Source: an uncultured Candidatus Saccharibacteria bacterium
Lineage (GTDB): Bacteria; Patescibacteriota; Saccharimonadia; Saccharimonadales; Saccharimonadaceae
DNA length: 51,195 nucleotides
Reading direction: 5' to 3'
Assembly (NCBI GenBank): GCA_947428935.1
Contig: CANENS010000011.1
Location: 1 to 51,195, forward strand
Every line of letters begins with the position of its first letter. Position 1 is the first letter of the stretch. Positions 17,394-25,251 of this stretch are shown piece after piece. Below the pieces are notes generated by a model. That model was not told the origin of the DNA. It worked only from the letters and a program-made list of their open reading frames with translations, and made no database searches. Both the position numbers and the translations under genes were made by a program.

Positions 17394-18764
17394 TTATCCA
17401 TATATTTGATCACGAATTGTGGCGATTTGGTCACGCAGGCTAAAGTCTAACTTCAGATCATTGGTGATCTTTTTGATTCCATGCATAACTGTAGTATGAT
17501 CTTTTACGCCCACTTCATAAGCGATTTTTGTGGTACTCATACCTAATTCTTTAGACAGAATATACATAGCAACTTGTCGCGCGGTTTTAATATGTGAAAC
17601 CCGACTTTTGCCGCACATTTCATTGACCGACAGCTGATAATACTTCGCAACTTTTTCCACTACTTGCCGCGCCGAAACGGTTTTATGACCCGGGTTGCGG
17701 TTTGCACTAACATAGCCGTCACTAATCACCTGGAGTGGTGTCATATTTTTTAAATCGGCGATCGCGAGCAATTTTTCGAATTCGCCTTCAAGGTCGCGGA
17801 TGTTAGTTTTTACATTTTCAGCTAAATATTCAATCGCCTCACTCTCGATTTCTACGCCGCGAAAATCGGCTTTTGAGCGTAAAATCGCGCATTTATCCTC
17901 AAATTGCGGCAGTTGTAAGTCAAAGGCACCACGCATGGAAAGTCGCGAAGCTAGCCTTTCATCCACAGTTTTGATTTGACTCGGCAAACGATCAGAGGTG
18001 ACGATAATTTGCTTGTTTAATTGGTAAAGGTCGTTAAAAATATCAAAAAACTCGGTCTGTGAAGCGTCTTTACCAGTAATCATTTGAAAATCATCAATGA
18101 TCAGAACATCGAGTGTTTTAAACTTTTGGTGAAACTCGCTACCCTTGTTGTTACCGATTGATTTGATAAAATCTGCATAAAAGCCCGACATCGGTGTGTA
18201 AAAAATCCTCAAACTGGGATCGTTGCGCAGTAGAGTGTTGCCGATCGCTTGGACGAGATGGGTTTTACCAAGCCCCGGTCCGCCGTAGAGGAAGAACGGG
18301 TTATAAGTGGTCGCGCCCGGGTTATCAATAATGTTCTTCGCTACACTCACCGCCAAGTCATTATTCGAACCAATCACGAAATTATCGATTTGATAACGTG
18401 GGCTTAATCCATTCGAAGTGAATCCGCTAGCGCTCTGGGGCTTTTTGACCTTGGGGGTCGCTGGCGCGACCGGTGGGGGCGCCGAAGATATTAAATTTTC
18501 TCGAGGACGCACTTTGGGCTTACTACTTGAAATGACCGTGAATTGCAATTTGGTGACTTCGACTTCATTATGCTTCAGTGCGTCCTCGAGCACCCCCGCA
18601 TACCGTTTCTGTAATTGATTCATTTTGAAAATATTCGGCGCCCCCACTACCACCACCCCGTCTTTAATTTCCACTAATTCAATATCGGGGAACCAAGTCG
18701 CGAATTGTTCGCGCGGAATTGCTTGTTCGACTTCATCCAAAACTTTTTTCCAAACGTCAAACAT
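17394..18764 (-). CDS. dnaA: Chromosomal replication initiator DnaA
   Basis: 456 aa. Domain I (~1-80, WKKVLDEVEQAIPREQFATWF), a Pro-rich linker (~90-115), AAA+ domain with Walker A GGPGLGKTHLVQAI (~160-173), Walker B VLIIDDFQMITGK and sensor SDRLPSQI, and domain IV with the DNA-binding signature KDHTTVMHGIKKI (~425-437). It binds DnaA boxes and opens oriC. AGAGGA precedes the ATG. Upstream, on the rpmH side, lies a 638-bp spacer with further DnaA boxes, so autoregulation is likely. Confidence 0.97.
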   Translation of the reverse strand: MFDVWKKVLDEVEQAIPREQFATWFPDIELVEIKDGVVVVGAPNIFKMNQLQKRYAGVLEDALKHNEVEVTKLQFTVISSSKPKVRPRENLISSAPPPVAPATPKVKKPQSASGFTSNGLSPRYQIDNFVIGSNNDLAVSVAKNIIDNPGATTYNPFFLYGGPGLGKTHLVQAIGNTLLRNDPSLRIFYTPMSGFYADFIKSIGNNKGSEFHQKFKTLDVLIIDDFQMITGKDASQTEFFDIFNDLYQLNKQIIVTSDRLPSQIKTVDERLASRLSMRGAFDLQLPQFEDKCAILRSKADFRGVEIESEAIEYLAENVKTNIRDLEGEFEKLLAIADLKNMTPLQVISDGYVSANRNPGHKTVSARQVVEKVAKYYQLSVNEMCGKSRVSHIKTARQVAMYILSKELGMSTTKIAYEVGVKDHTTVMHGIKKITNDLKLDFSLRDQIATIRDQIYG

Positions 18765-18823
18765 GATTCCTCTTTCTTGCTCCTTTCCGATTTTACTGAC
18801 AAAATTTACTTTTGGTTGGTAGA

Positions 18824-18882
18824 AAAATGTTTATCTTGAGATATAATTACGCTTATCGAGATAAAATGTTTATATTGAGATA
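18824..18882. repeat. Two 20-bp direct repeats upstream of dnaA
   Basis: AAAATGTTTATCTTGAGATA (18824-18843) and its one-mismatch copy (18863-18882) are spaced 39 bp start to start, with a TTATCGAGATAA palindrome (18853-18864) between. They lie 60-120 bp upstream of the dnaA start, where an operator or an AT-rich origin element would sit. Function unknown. Confidence 0.5.
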
Positions 18883-19066
18883 GTAATATTGATTTTTGTG
18901 GTCCATCTATTAAAATAGCGAGTTTATTGCTTAGTTGATCGCCGAAAAAACATTGTGGCTGAAGCGCCCAAACAGGCTTATCTATTATGACGAGAAGCAA
19001 GTAATCCGTAACGCAGTTACTGAATGACTGAATGATGATACGGTCAAATCCTGGAACAAAACGCAC

Positions 19067-19402
19067 TGCAAGCCAAATTGTAACATTAAGACAACAGTCT
19101 TACTATAAATAAACCAGTATTACAATAAACATCAAAAAAACACACTAAAACAACTCCTCGATAAATAACTCCTTTCTTTTCCTCCTGTTTTCTCCATTAT
19201 ATCAAATCTCCGTCGACTTTTCCACATCTTCCATCTAAAAAATAACATATGTTATAATATGTAACCGTACCAATAGAGATAAAGTTTTCCACAAGCTGCA
19301 AAAATAACCTAATTTAGTTGTGGAAAACTTCTTGCAAAAAGTGGAAAACTACGTTATACTAAGACAAGTATTTGCTAAATTTAATAGAAAGATATATATC
19401 AC
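19067..19402. other. dnaA-rpmH spacer with DnaA boxes; candidate oriC part
   Basis: AT-rich spacer with exact TTTTCCACA-type boxes at 19218-19226, 19285-19293 and 19319-19327 (the last reversed), and a near match at 19340-19348. An rpmH promoter, TTGCAA (19332-19337)-N17-TATACT (19355-19360), overlaps the last boxes. The rpmH/dnaA divergent spacer is the other classical oriC location. No gene was recognised in 18765-19402. Confidence 0.65.
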
Positions 19403-19540
19403 ATGCCGAAACGTACACACCAACCACATAAACGCCAGCGCAAAGCCGAGCATGGTTTCATGAAACGCAATAATAGTCGGACTGGCCAAAAAGTCTTGAA
19501 GCGCCGCCGGATTAAGGGTCGTGCTCGTCTCTCTGCTTAA
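19403..19540 (+). CDS. rpmH: 50S ribosomal protein L34
   Basis: 45 aa: starts [20 protein letters not shown] and ends in a run of Arg/Lys, with the GFMKR…GQKVLKRRR core that defines L34. It is a basic structural protein of the large subunit. It lies divergent from dnaA, its ancestral neighbour. rnpA, which normally follows rpmH, is absent; a terminator comes instead, so rpmH is a single-gene unit. Confidence 0.97.
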   Translation: MPKRTHQPHKRQRKAEHGFMKRNNSRTGQKVLKRRRIKGRARLSA

Positions 19541-19556
19541 AGAAGAGCACTACAAG

Positions 19557-19588
19557 AAAAATATCTCTCATTTGAGAGATATTTTTTA
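19557..19588. terminator. Bidirectional terminator between rpmH and the LCP gene
   Basis: Near-perfect hairpin AAAAATATCTCTCA / TGAGAGATATTTTTT with A and T runs on both sides. It sits just after the rpmH stop and directly beyond the convergent LCP stop, so it can serve both strands. Confidence 0.9.
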
Positions 19589-19590
19589 GT

Positions 19591-21366
19591 CTAATCTGCG
19601 GCAGATTGTGGCGCTGTACCTACGATCACTACGAAATCGACTTCACCCGGCCAGATATCGGCTGGTATTGCCTCCGCCGGCTGTACTTGTGTACCGTATC
19701 GCTGTTCAAGTAGTCCACGCGTGGCCGACTTAGTTCCGCTCACATCATAGACGCAAAATGCTGCGCTGCAATCAGTTGGTGCTGCATCTCCAATCGCCGG
19801 CACTGTAAACCCACTTTCTTCCAGTCGAATTTGCTCGGCGCCAGCCACTCCGGCCTCGCCAGTTGCATTGTAAACTGCGATCGTTGCGCCTTCGCGCATT
19901 GTCGGATCGCTACTTAGCATCCTCGCCACATAACTCTTGATCTCACTATAATTGCCTTCACCAGCCGAGGGAATTACGTAAGAAATCTCGTTAATCATAG
20001 CGGTAGTAACATAATAAGTCTCCGTCTCGTAGTCCACTAGTGGAATTTGGCGAATATTATTAATATCGAAACCAGACAAAAGGCTGACACCCGCCTTGAT
20101 ATTATCCGCAGAGAAATTCGAACGGAAGTTATCACCTAGAATATTAACAATATTGAAAATCTCAGTGAAGTCCACCCCGTCGCTGATTACTTTTTGGATA
20201 ATCCCTTCAATGATTTTTTGCTGAGTATTGCCACGTGTGAAATCACCTCCTTGCGTACCGTGCCGTGCTCTCGCCAGGCCCAGCGCCTGCTCACCATTTA
20301 CCTGTAGCGGTATGCCAGCTTGCGCCACTGCTCCCGTGAAATAATAATCCGCAATATCCTCGTCTAGTGTTACCGTAATCCCGCCTAACGAATCGATAAT
20401 TTCGATCAGTGAGGCCCAGTTAACATGTGCCCAATATTGGAAGTCAATGCCAAAAATGCTGCCAATTTCCTCCATCATGGCCTGCGCACCGGCCGCCTCG
20501 TCTGCGTTATCAGGGTTATTACACCAAAAAACCTCATTTACCTTACCAGCGAAACAAGCCGAGCGTACCTTAAGATCGCGCGGCAAACTAATCAGGGCCA
20601 CATCCTTGGTATTCTGGTCGAAGCTCACAATCATAATCGAGTCGGTTAATTGCGCCCCGTCGTGAGTCGACCCTGCACCGGTCGAACCATTCATATTATA
20701 TCCTTCAGTTCCAAAAACCAACACATTGGTCCGTCCATTTGCGTCAGTTTCAAAGGGAACCTCTTCCGAAACCATAGCCCAAAGCGTATCCCAGAGCCCA
20801 GAATTACCATTGGTCAGCCGTGCAATAATATCATTTCCCCAAATCAAAAACACCACCACTCCAATTAGTAGAAGTAACAAAAAAACCTTCAAAACTCGAT
20901 GTTTTTTCTTTTTCTTACCTTTTTTGGCGTTCTTTCTGTTTTTCCTCGATTTTTTACCAGTCTCTTCCTCTAGCTCAAAGTCCGCCTCACTCCCCTCAGT
21001 AGCGTCCGCTTCGCCCTCCATTTGTGCTAACAAATCTCCCCAATTGTCGCCGCTGTCGGCGCCTAAACTCTCATCTACGTCATGGATGTCGCCCAGATCG
21101 CGAAAATTCTCCACTGGCTGCACAAAATCATCAACCTTCGGTGATTTCTTGGGCTTAACCTTGGTTTGCTTGACTCTCTTTGGCGAACTTAATTTCGCGG
21201 GCTTCGCCACCTCTGCTTTCGGAGCCTTCAATCTCGACGCCGTTTTTTTGCGCGGCGCTTTAATATCCATCGTCGCGCCCGCCGAACGCTTAACGGTTTT
21301 GCTCGCAGTTGGTTTCTTTGCACGCGAAGCACGCGCCTCTAGCCCATCAATCGTAGTTTTTCCCAT
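19591..21366 (-). CDS. LytR-CpsA-Psr (LCP) family ligase with LytR_C domain
   Basis: 591 aa. A long Lys/Ala/Pro-rich cytoplasmic region (~1-150, pI very basic then acidic), one transmembrane helix (~158-178), an LCP catalytic domain (~205-460) with NVLVFGTEG, DSIMIVSFDQNTKDVALISLPRD (Asp and Arg of the pyrophosphate site) and GLARARHGTQGGDFTRGNTQQ, then a C-terminal LytR_C domain (~490-585, TIAVYNATGEAGVAGAEQ … VDFVVIVG). LCP enzymes transfer lipid-linked glycopolymers to peptidoglycan; the polymer is plausibly the product of the 22-34 kb glycan locus. The N-terminal cytoplasmic tail is long for the family. Divergent from the LexA-like gene, sharing its regulatory palindrome. Confidence 0.88.
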   Translation of the reverse strand: MGKTTIDGLEARASRAKKPTASKTVKRSAGATMDIKAPRKKTASRLKAPKAEVAKPAKLSSPKRVKQTKVKPKKSPKVDDFVQPVENFRDLGDIHDVDESLGADSGDNWGDLLAQMEGEADATEGSEADFELEEETGKKSRKNRKNAKKGKKKKKHRVLKVFLLLLLIGVVVFLIWGNDIIARLTNGNSGLWDTLWAMVSEEVPFETDANGRTNVLVFGTEGYNMNGSTGAGSTHDGAQLTDSIMIVSFDQNTKDVALISLPRDLKVRSACFAGKVNEVFWCNNPDNADEAAGAQAMMEEIGSIFGIDFQYWAHVNWASLIEIIDSLGGITVTLDEDIADYYFTGAVAQAGIPLQVNGEQALGLARARHGTQGGDFTRGNTQQKIIEGIIQKVISDGVDFTEIFNIVNILGDNFRSNFSADNIKAGVSLLSGFDINNIRQIPLVDYETETYYVTTAMINEISYVIPSAGEGNYSEIKSYVARMLSSDPTMREGATIAVYNATGEAGVAGAEQIRLEESGFTVPAIGDAAPTDCSAAFCVYDVSGTKSATRGLLEQRYGTQVQPAEAIPADIWPGEVDFVVIVGTAPQSAAD

Positions 21367-21369
21367 CTT

Positions 21370-21406
21370 TTGACACTTTAACTCTCGTAATCTATAATAG
21401 ATTATA
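21370..21406. promoter_or_regulatory. Overlapping divergent promoters with a 17-bp palindromic operator
   Basis: Plus strand: TTGACA (21370-21375), 17-bp spacer, TATAAT (21393-21398). Minus strand: TGC-TATAAT at the complement of 21401-21409. A perfect palindrome TAATCTAT-A-ATAGATTA (21388-21404) covers the plus -10 and touches the minus -10. It fits a repressor site, most simply for the LexA-like protein encoded 7 bp downstream. Confidence 0.65.
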
Positions 21407-21410
21407 GCAT

Positions 21411-21818
21411 ATGAATAATAAATTAACTAAAAAACAGGCGCTAATCATAGAATTCATTAATGTTTACACCTCCGATCATGGGCGCTCGCCCAGCTATCGT
21501 GAAATTATGACTGCACTGGGACTCACCTCGGTTTCCGCCGTCGCTGAACACATTGAGAATTTAGTTGCGAAAGGCGCTCTCAAGCGCACTCCGGGCGCGG
21601 CGCGTTCGCTCGAAGTCGTGGACATGACTTATCCCGAGACCACCGAGCTCTTTCGCCGCGCCCTCGGCTTGGTTAATACCGAAGAGCAACAAATTCTCAC
21701 TAAGGCCGCCCAGATTCTCGGCTTGGATTTAATCCCGCCTCCTCGCGAAGATGCTTCTACCGCCGCTTCTGAAGCACAAGATCCGCCTACTCCCTGGTGG
21801 ACCAGCTCTAAGAACTGA
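21411..21818 (+). CDS. LexA-type winged-helix DNA-binding protein lacking the protease domain
   Basis: 135 aa. Residues ~1-70 match the LexA N-terminal domain: LTKKQALIIEFINVYTSDHG, SPSYREIMTALGLTSVSAVAEHI (recognition helix) and LVAKGALKRTPGAARSLEV. The rest (~70-135) is a short helical, Pro-rich tail with no cleavage site and no Ser/Lys peptidase dyad, so it cannot self-cleave like classical LexA. The start lies only ~6 nt beyond the expected transcription start, so the mRNA may be nearly leaderless. Likely a repressor of its own gene and of the divergent LCP gene; whether it answers to DNA damage is open. Confidence 0.75.
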   Translation: MNNKLTKKQALIIEFINVYTSDHGRSPSYREIMTALGLTSVSAVAEHIENLVAKGALKRTPGAARSLEVVDMTYPETTELFRRALGLVNTEEQQILTKAAQILGLDLIPPPREDASTAASEAQDPPTPWWTSSKN

Positions 21819-21978
21819 CATATCTTGTCAGTCCAGAAGCCCAGAATCGCTAAATTCGGCGATATTAAAAAAGCATAAGCTCAAAAATATAAATACAGTC
21901 TGAAGATAGCCGAGATATTTCAGAGGCTTATGATTTTCCAGACACTACAAATCTAGCCGAAACTAGCAGCTTGCCTCT

Positions 21979-22007
21979 ATCCTATCACACTTATGCTAAA
22001 AAGTCAA
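21979..22007 (-). promoter_or_regulatory. Orphan promoter-like element, minus strand
   Basis: TTGACT (complement of 22002-22007), 17-bp spacer, TAGGAT (complement of 21979-21984) after TGTGA. It points into the 21819-21978 spacer toward the 3' end of the LexA-like gene; no minus-strand gene is visible. The 21819-22182 spacer otherwise holds only small hairpins (ACTGACA…TGTCAGT at 21817-21836). Confidence 0.5.
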
Positions 22008-22251
22008 CACACCTGGGGGCTAAAGTTCCTAATGTTTTGCTATCATAATCTATTGTTCCTTCAGGCGTCGCCTCAGAAGAAGATGTAAGTACTTTCTTCA
22101 CTCGGCTCCTACGAAGGTCAACCCTACGTCTCAGAGAGAAACCATATTTTACTTCTATCCTTTCCTGATATATAATATATATATGGTGAGTGTAAAGGAG
22201 GCGCAAAAAGCGAGGGAGTCTCCGCAGAAAAAGAAATGTAAGGAGTTGAGT

Positions 22252-23277
22252 ATGCCGATCACCGCAAGGCCGCAAGCAGAAATCGATACCCCGAAAATCT
22301 CCGTTTTAGTGCCGATTTATAATGTCGAGCAGTATTTACCCCGGTGCCTAGAGAGCTTGCAGAATCAAACTTTGTCTGATATCGAGATTATCTGTATTAA
22401 TGACGGCTCACCGGATCAATCAGTAGCGATTGTGCGTAATCTGATGGAGAACGATCCGCGGATTATGCTAATTGATAAGAAAAACTCTGGTTATGGTGAT
22501 AGTATGAACCAGGGAATCAAACAAGCTCGCGGCGAATATATTGCAATTCTGGAGCCGGATGATTATATCGAGCTCAATGCTTTTGAGCGGCTTTATGAAT
22601 TAGCAAGCTGGCACGACGCCGACATGGTGAAAGCGAATTATTATAAGGAGCGTGCCGGGAAATGCGCGGTGGTTACGGAGATTAAACCTCGAGATACCGG
22701 GAAATTGATTAATCCCCGGCAGGAGCAGTGGATTTTTAAATTTGCGCCCGCGATTTGGTCGGCAATCTATAAGCGCGAGTTTCTAGAGCGAGAGCAGATT
22801 GATTTTTTACCGACTCCTGGCGCCTCGTACCAAGACGTTAGTTTTAGTTTTAAAGTTTGGGCGCTCAGCCGCAAGGTGATTTTGACCGACGAATGTTTTG
22901 TGCACTACCGCCTGGACAATGAAAATTCCTCGGTCAATAGCCCGGCGAAGGTAAACTGTGTGGTGGAGGAATATCGGGAGATCGAGACTTTTTTGAGTGA
23001 ACGCGGATTGTTTACTGAGCTCGGACCGATTATGGAAGCGGTAAAATTCTTGAACTATCACTGGAATTTGCAACGCCTCTCGCCGGAGTTAGCCGCGGAA
23101 TTTTATCCGCAAATGTGTCAAGAATTTTTATTGGCGGAAGAGGAAGGGATTTTGCACCGCGCTGACTTTAGTCGCAAGTATTGGTTTGCTCTGAAGTTAA
23201 TGCTGAAACACCCCCGTTTAGCCTTTTTCCTCTTGCGCCTGCGCGCCAGCCTCAAGAAAATGGACATTACTCCGTAA
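22252..23277 (+). CDS. GT2 family glycosyltransferase
   Basis: 341 aa from ATG 22252, which has AAGGAG six bases upstream. An ATG at 22183 lies six bases after a TATAAT (22171-22176, with TTTACT 17 bp further up) and could start a leaderless, 23-residue-longer form. GT-A fold features: ISVLVPIYNVEQYLPRCLESL, IEIICINDGSPDQS, a KKNSGYGDSMNQGI segment and the metal-binding EPDDYIE (DxD-like). It transfers a sugar from a nucleotide donor at the cytoplasmic face. First gene of the glycan locus, 21 bp before the ABC permease. Confidence 0.88.
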   Translation: MPITARPQAEIDTPKISVLVPIYNVEQYLPRCLESLQNQTLSDIEIICINDGSPDQSVAIVRNLMENDPRIMLIDKKNSGYGDSMNQGIKQARGEYIAILEPDDYIELNAFERLYELASWHDADMVKANYYKERAGKCAVVTEIKPRDTGKLINPRQEQWIFKFAPAIWSAIYKREFLEREQIDFLPTPGASYQDVSFSFKVWALSRKVILTDECFVHYRLDNENSSVNSPAKVNCVVEEYREIETFLSERGLFTELGPIMEAVKFLNYHWNLQRLSPELAAEFYPQMCQEFLLAEEEGILHRADFSRKYWFALKLMLKHPRLAFFLLRLRASLKKMDITP

Positions 23278-23298
23278 GTGTGATAAAATACGTCTATT

Positions 23299-24123
23299 AT
23301 GGCTAAAATTTCGAACGCTTTTTCTCGAAAAAACCGCATATTGTTGGGAGAGTTGGCTAAAACCGATTTTAAGCTGCGATATCAGGGTTCGGTCTTGGGT
23401 TATCTTTGGGCTGTCTTGCGCCCGCTCCTTATGTTCGCGATTCTGTATTTTGTCTTTGCTAAAATGCTGAAACTCGGTAGCGATATCCCGCATTATCCAG
23501 TTTATCTTTTGACTGGTACAGTCTTGTGGAATTTTTTTACAGAATGTACCGGGCAGGGAATCCAGGCGATAGTGCAGCGTGGCGATTTGCTACGCAAGAT
23601 TAGTTTTCCGAAATATATCGTGGTAGTCGCTTCGACTGTTACTCCGTTGATCAACCTTGCGATTAATCTCGGCGTAGTAGTGGTTTTTGCTCTGATTAAC
23701 GGTGTGCTCCCTTCCTGGTCTTGGCTTTTGGTTCCGTTTTCAATTCTGGAGCTATATGGTTTTGCTCTCGGTATCTCGTTTTTGCTTGGAGCTGCCAATG
23801 TTAAATATCGCGACGTAACTTCGATTTGGGACGTGGTTACCCAAGCCCTCTTTTACGCTATTCCGATTATTTATCCTTTATCGATGTTTATTGACGGCGG
23901 CGCCTCTGGCTTACTATCGGCAAAGATTCTTATGTTAAACCCAATTGCTCAGGCGATTCAAGACATTCGACATAATCTGATTTCCGAAACTACGATTACG
24001 ACTTGGGACCTTATGCCCAATTTTTGGATTGAAATTCTACCGATCTTTCTAGTGATAGTTGTTTTTGTGGCTGCAACACTCTTTTTCCGGAAAAAATCAA
24101 GACGCTTTGCAGAGGAGGTTTAG
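23299..24123 (+). CDS. ABC-2 type polysaccharide export permease (Wzm/TagG-like)
   Basis: 274 aa with about six transmembrane helices. The start KTDFKLRYQGSVLGYLWAVL RPLLMF is the conserved entry of the Wzm/TagG/RfbA ABC-2 family, and a RKISFPKYIVVVAS motif and late NPIAQAIQDIRHNL segment also fit. It exports lipid-linked glycans with the ATPase encoded 1 bp downstream. Confidence 0.9.
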   Translation: MAKISNAFSRKNRILLGELAKTDFKLRYQGSVLGYLWAVLRPLLMFAILYFVFAKMLKLGSDIPHYPVYLLTGTVLWNFFTECTGQGIQAIVQRGDLLRKISFPKYIVVVASTVTPLINLAINLGVVVVFALINGVLPSWSWLLVPFSILELYGFALGISFLLGAANVKYRDVTSIWDVVTQALFYAIPIIYPLSMFIDGGASGLLSAKILMLNPIAQAIQDIRHNLISETTITTWDLMPNFWIEILPIFLVIVVFVAATLFFRKKSRRFAEEV

Positions 24124-24124
24124 T

Positions 24125-25030
24125 ATGGAGCGTCAGAATTTAGACCAGTCAGTCTCCGAGGATACTCAGGGCTCGGAGTGTGAAGGTGTGGAAAACATGT
24201 GTAAAACTAGTGGAAAAAAGCATGGAAAAGGTGTAAAACTCGCTAAAATTCGTGGAAAACATGGCCATGGCTTAAAACGCTCAGTAGACCTGCCTGACCA
24301 GGTTGCGATTAAGGTGACCGATTTGCACAAAAGTTTTCGCCTACCAGTCGAACGCGCTTCGGGTTTGAAGCAAGCGATTTTGAACTGGTTCAAAGGCGTG
24401 AAGGGATATACTGAGCAAAAAGTTTTACGCGGGATCAGTTTCGAAATCAAAAAAGGCGAATTTATTGGTATTGTTGGGCGCAATGGTTCCGGTAAGTCAA
24501 CTTTGTTAAAACTATTGGCACAAATTTATTATCCCGAGCAGGGCAAAATCGAGGTGAACGGGAGCTTAGTGCCATTTATTGAGCTAGGGGTTGGTTTTAA
24601 TCCCGAGCTGACTGGCCGCGAAAACGTTTATCTGAACGGGGCTTTGCTTGGCTTTTCGCACAAAGAAATGGATGCTATGTATGATGAGATCGTTAGCTTT
24701 GCGGAGCTTGAACCATTTATGGATGCAAAGCTGAAAAATTATTCTTCCGGTATGCAAGTGCGCCTCGCTTTTTCGATCGCCATTCGCGCACGCGGCGATA
24801 TCTTAATTTTGGACGAAGTACTGGCGGTAGGTGATGCGGCTTTTCAAGAAAAATGTAATGATTATTTCGCGAGCTTGCATGGTAATCAAACGGTAATTCT
24901 GGTTACACACTCGATGACTAACGTGCGTAAATTTTGCGATCGCGCAATTCTAATCGAAGACGGCCAGGTTATGGTTGAAGGTGACCCCGAGAAAGTCGCC
25001 GAGGCCTATAATAACCTATGGGAAGAATAA
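24125..25030 (+). CDS. ABC polysaccharide export ATPase (Wzt/TagH-like)
   Basis: 301 aa from ATG 24125, with GGAGG eight bases upstream, directly after the permease stop. Walker A GRNGSGKSTLLKLL (~residues 118-131), a signature YSSGMQVRLAFSIA (~210), Walker B ILILDEVLAVGD (~232) and a switch His in VTHSM. The tag-specific C-terminal carbohydrate domain of long Wzt forms is missing, as in TagH-short types. The first ~55 residues are an odd Lys/Gly/His-rich extension whose DNA is a cluster of DnaA-box-like 9-mers. Confidence 0.9.
   Translation: MERQNLDQSVSEDTQGSECEGVENMCKTSGKKHGKGVKLAKIRGKHGHGLKRSVDLPDQVAIKVTDLHKSFRLPVERASGLKQAILNWFKGVKGYTEQKVLRGISFEIKKGEFIGIVGRNGSGKSTLLKLLAQIYYPEQGKIEVNGSLVPFIELGVGFNPELTGRENVYLNGALLGFSHKEMDAMYDEIVSFAELEPFMDAKLKNYSSGMQVRLAFSIAIRARGDILILDEVLAVGDAAFQEKCNDYFASLHGNQTVILVTHSMTNVRKFCDRAILIEDGQVMVEGDPEKVAEAYNNLWEE
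24187..24259. repeat. Cluster of DnaA-box-like 9-mers inside the Wzt gene
   Basis: Two exact TTWTNCACA matches (24187-24195, 24198-24206) and near matches at 24209-24217, 24230-24238 and 24251-24259, all in the same orientation within 73 bp. They encode the low-complexity N-terminal extension of the ATPase. Density is comparable to the dnaA flanks. Confidence 0.55.
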
Positions 25031-25251
25031 GACAATCACTATAACTTGTTTTGCGGATCTAATTATTAAGCCTTAAAAACCTTGCCTTAGGTCTTGCATA
25101 TATAATTGTTAATTTAATCATCTACAAAGATATGCTATAGTTATAGCAAGGGCTTCGAATAAAAATATTATCCGATTTTTTTCTAGGACGACGAAGTTAT
25201 TTCTGGAACGCAGTTCTATGATAAAATAAAGATATAAACAAAGGAGTGAAC
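25031..25251. other. AT-rich spacer before glf with a 16-bp palindrome
   Basis: Between Wzt and glf lies a 221-bp AT-rich spacer. The only notable structure is TGCTATA-GT-TATAGCA (25133-25148), operator-like. No confident promoter was identified, though one is likely because the gap breaks the operon. Confidence 0.4.

Noticed and set aside
18806-19066. 86-codon minus-strand frame upstream of dnaA
   Set aside because: No ribosome-binding site, no recognisable domain, and it covers the dnaA upstream direct repeats; more likely chance.
21991-22275. 94-codon minus-strand frame before the first GT2 gene
   Set aside because: Arg/Leu-rich shadow with no ribosome-binding site, crossing the orphan promoter and the GT2 start.
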